From assembly GCF_019097595.1 (NCBI RefSeq), contig NC_080710.1:16364780-16428779 (forward strand): a stretch of 64,000 nt of DNA, given 5' to 3'. Below, piece after piece: positions 63,371 to 64,000 of the stretch. The first letter of the stretch is position 1, and the number at the start of each line of letters is the position of its first letter. A model generated the notes under the pieces. It did no database searches and was not told the origin of the DNA. It worked only from the letters and a program-made list of their open reading frames with translations. A program made the translations under genes and the position numbers. The stretch comes from Hemibagrus wyckioides (taxonomy: Eukaryota > Chordata > Actinopteri > Siluriformes > Bagridae).

Positions 63371-64000
63371 GTCTCTGAAACTGTTTACTTGCAACATGGA
63401 AAATGTGGGAGGTGTAAATGTTGTTTTCTAATGCTCTACTACTAAAAGGGAACAGTTCAGGCCTCTTGCAATAATGTTGAGTGTGGGGAATTTGTTTATT
63501 TGCTTCTATTTTTTATTCATGTATTTGCTTGTGTACTATTTTAGTTTAGAATTGGAGATGTGCAAAGTCTGTACTATCTGCTATTGTTGTACACATGTAC
63601 ATTTATAATGTGCAGAAGATGTTTTAGGTCATTTATTATAAAAACACTTCAGAGGCATAAAGGCCTCAGGCAGCTTTTATGTGAAATGTTGAAATAATGA
63701 AAGTGCATATTTGTCTTTGGGCAGAGAGCGAGTTGTTCAGATCCTGTGTCCCAGAGCATTGTACTCTTTGGACAGGGGTTAAGGGTCATGATGCTTCAAT
63801 TTGACCTCTATTTTCTCCTCTGTGTAACATCACAAAGCGAACTCTCTTGCTTTCTTACATTTATTCCTGCTTACTGGGAGATATCCGTGAGCGTGTGCGT
63901 ATGCTTGTGGAAGGTCTTAATATTGTGAACATCCTAATGATAACACACTTACTGTATATGAATGAATAAATATATTTAGGGGACCACATTAATGTTCACC

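Larger units (their letters stand above)
61721..64000 (+). other. trim71: trim71 intron 2 (partial)
   Basis: The donor is at 61721 and no acceptor followed by a TRIM71-like frame appears before the window ends. It contains a decayed interspersed repeat (62200-62350), two A-rich runs (near 62417 and 62630), and a compact block at 63080-63370. Confidence 0.75.

Overview
This is a eukaryotic window, most likely from a teleost fish. It is AT-rich and full of microsatellites. It carries decayed Tc1/mariner transposons of the type common in fish, and a tRNA-derived SINE lying next to an L2-like LINE tail. Its two protein-coding genes have vertebrate exon-intron structure with canonical GT-AG splice sites. 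The repeat mix suggests an ostariophysan such as a catfish, but that is an impression and not a proof.

Layout. Positions 1-27998 hold no gene I can support: microsatellites, a near-perfect palindrome (961-1155), interspersed repeats, two doubtful exon-like segments (4369-4465 and 7560-7948), and compact low-repeat blocks that could be conserved regulatory elements. Positions 27999-31206 hold a local rearrangement: an approximately 0.8 kb unit occurs twice, and the second copy sits inside a Tc1 element. The best reading is a tandem duplication followed by an internal deletion. A 516 bp internally deleted Tc1 element (31863-32378) abuts the presumed promoter of the first gene.

Gene 1 is tcaim (T-cell activation inhibitor, mitochondrial) on the + strand. 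Ten coding exons between 33119 and 39047 join in frame to 491 codons plus stop, close to the length of the mammalian protein. A 10-codon uORF ends just before its start codon. Tc1 remnants occupy two introns and the 3' UTR. Gene 2 is trim71 (lin-41), also on +. Its CpG-rich promoter and first exon (coding 46759-47433) encode the RING, B-box 1 and the start of B-box 2. A 14.1 kb first intron follows, then exon 2 (61553-61720) completes B-box 2 and begins the coiled coil. The remaining exons (coiled coil, filamin and NHL repeats) lie beyond the right edge.

The two genes are in the same orientation, with about 5-6 kb between the likely tcaim polyadenylation signal and the trim71 promoter. They share no pathway that I know of. 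The first trim71 intron and the intergenic spacer contain several compact blocks that could be enhancers of trim71, a developmental regulator. I found no tRNA, rRNA, known microRNA or CRISPR array.
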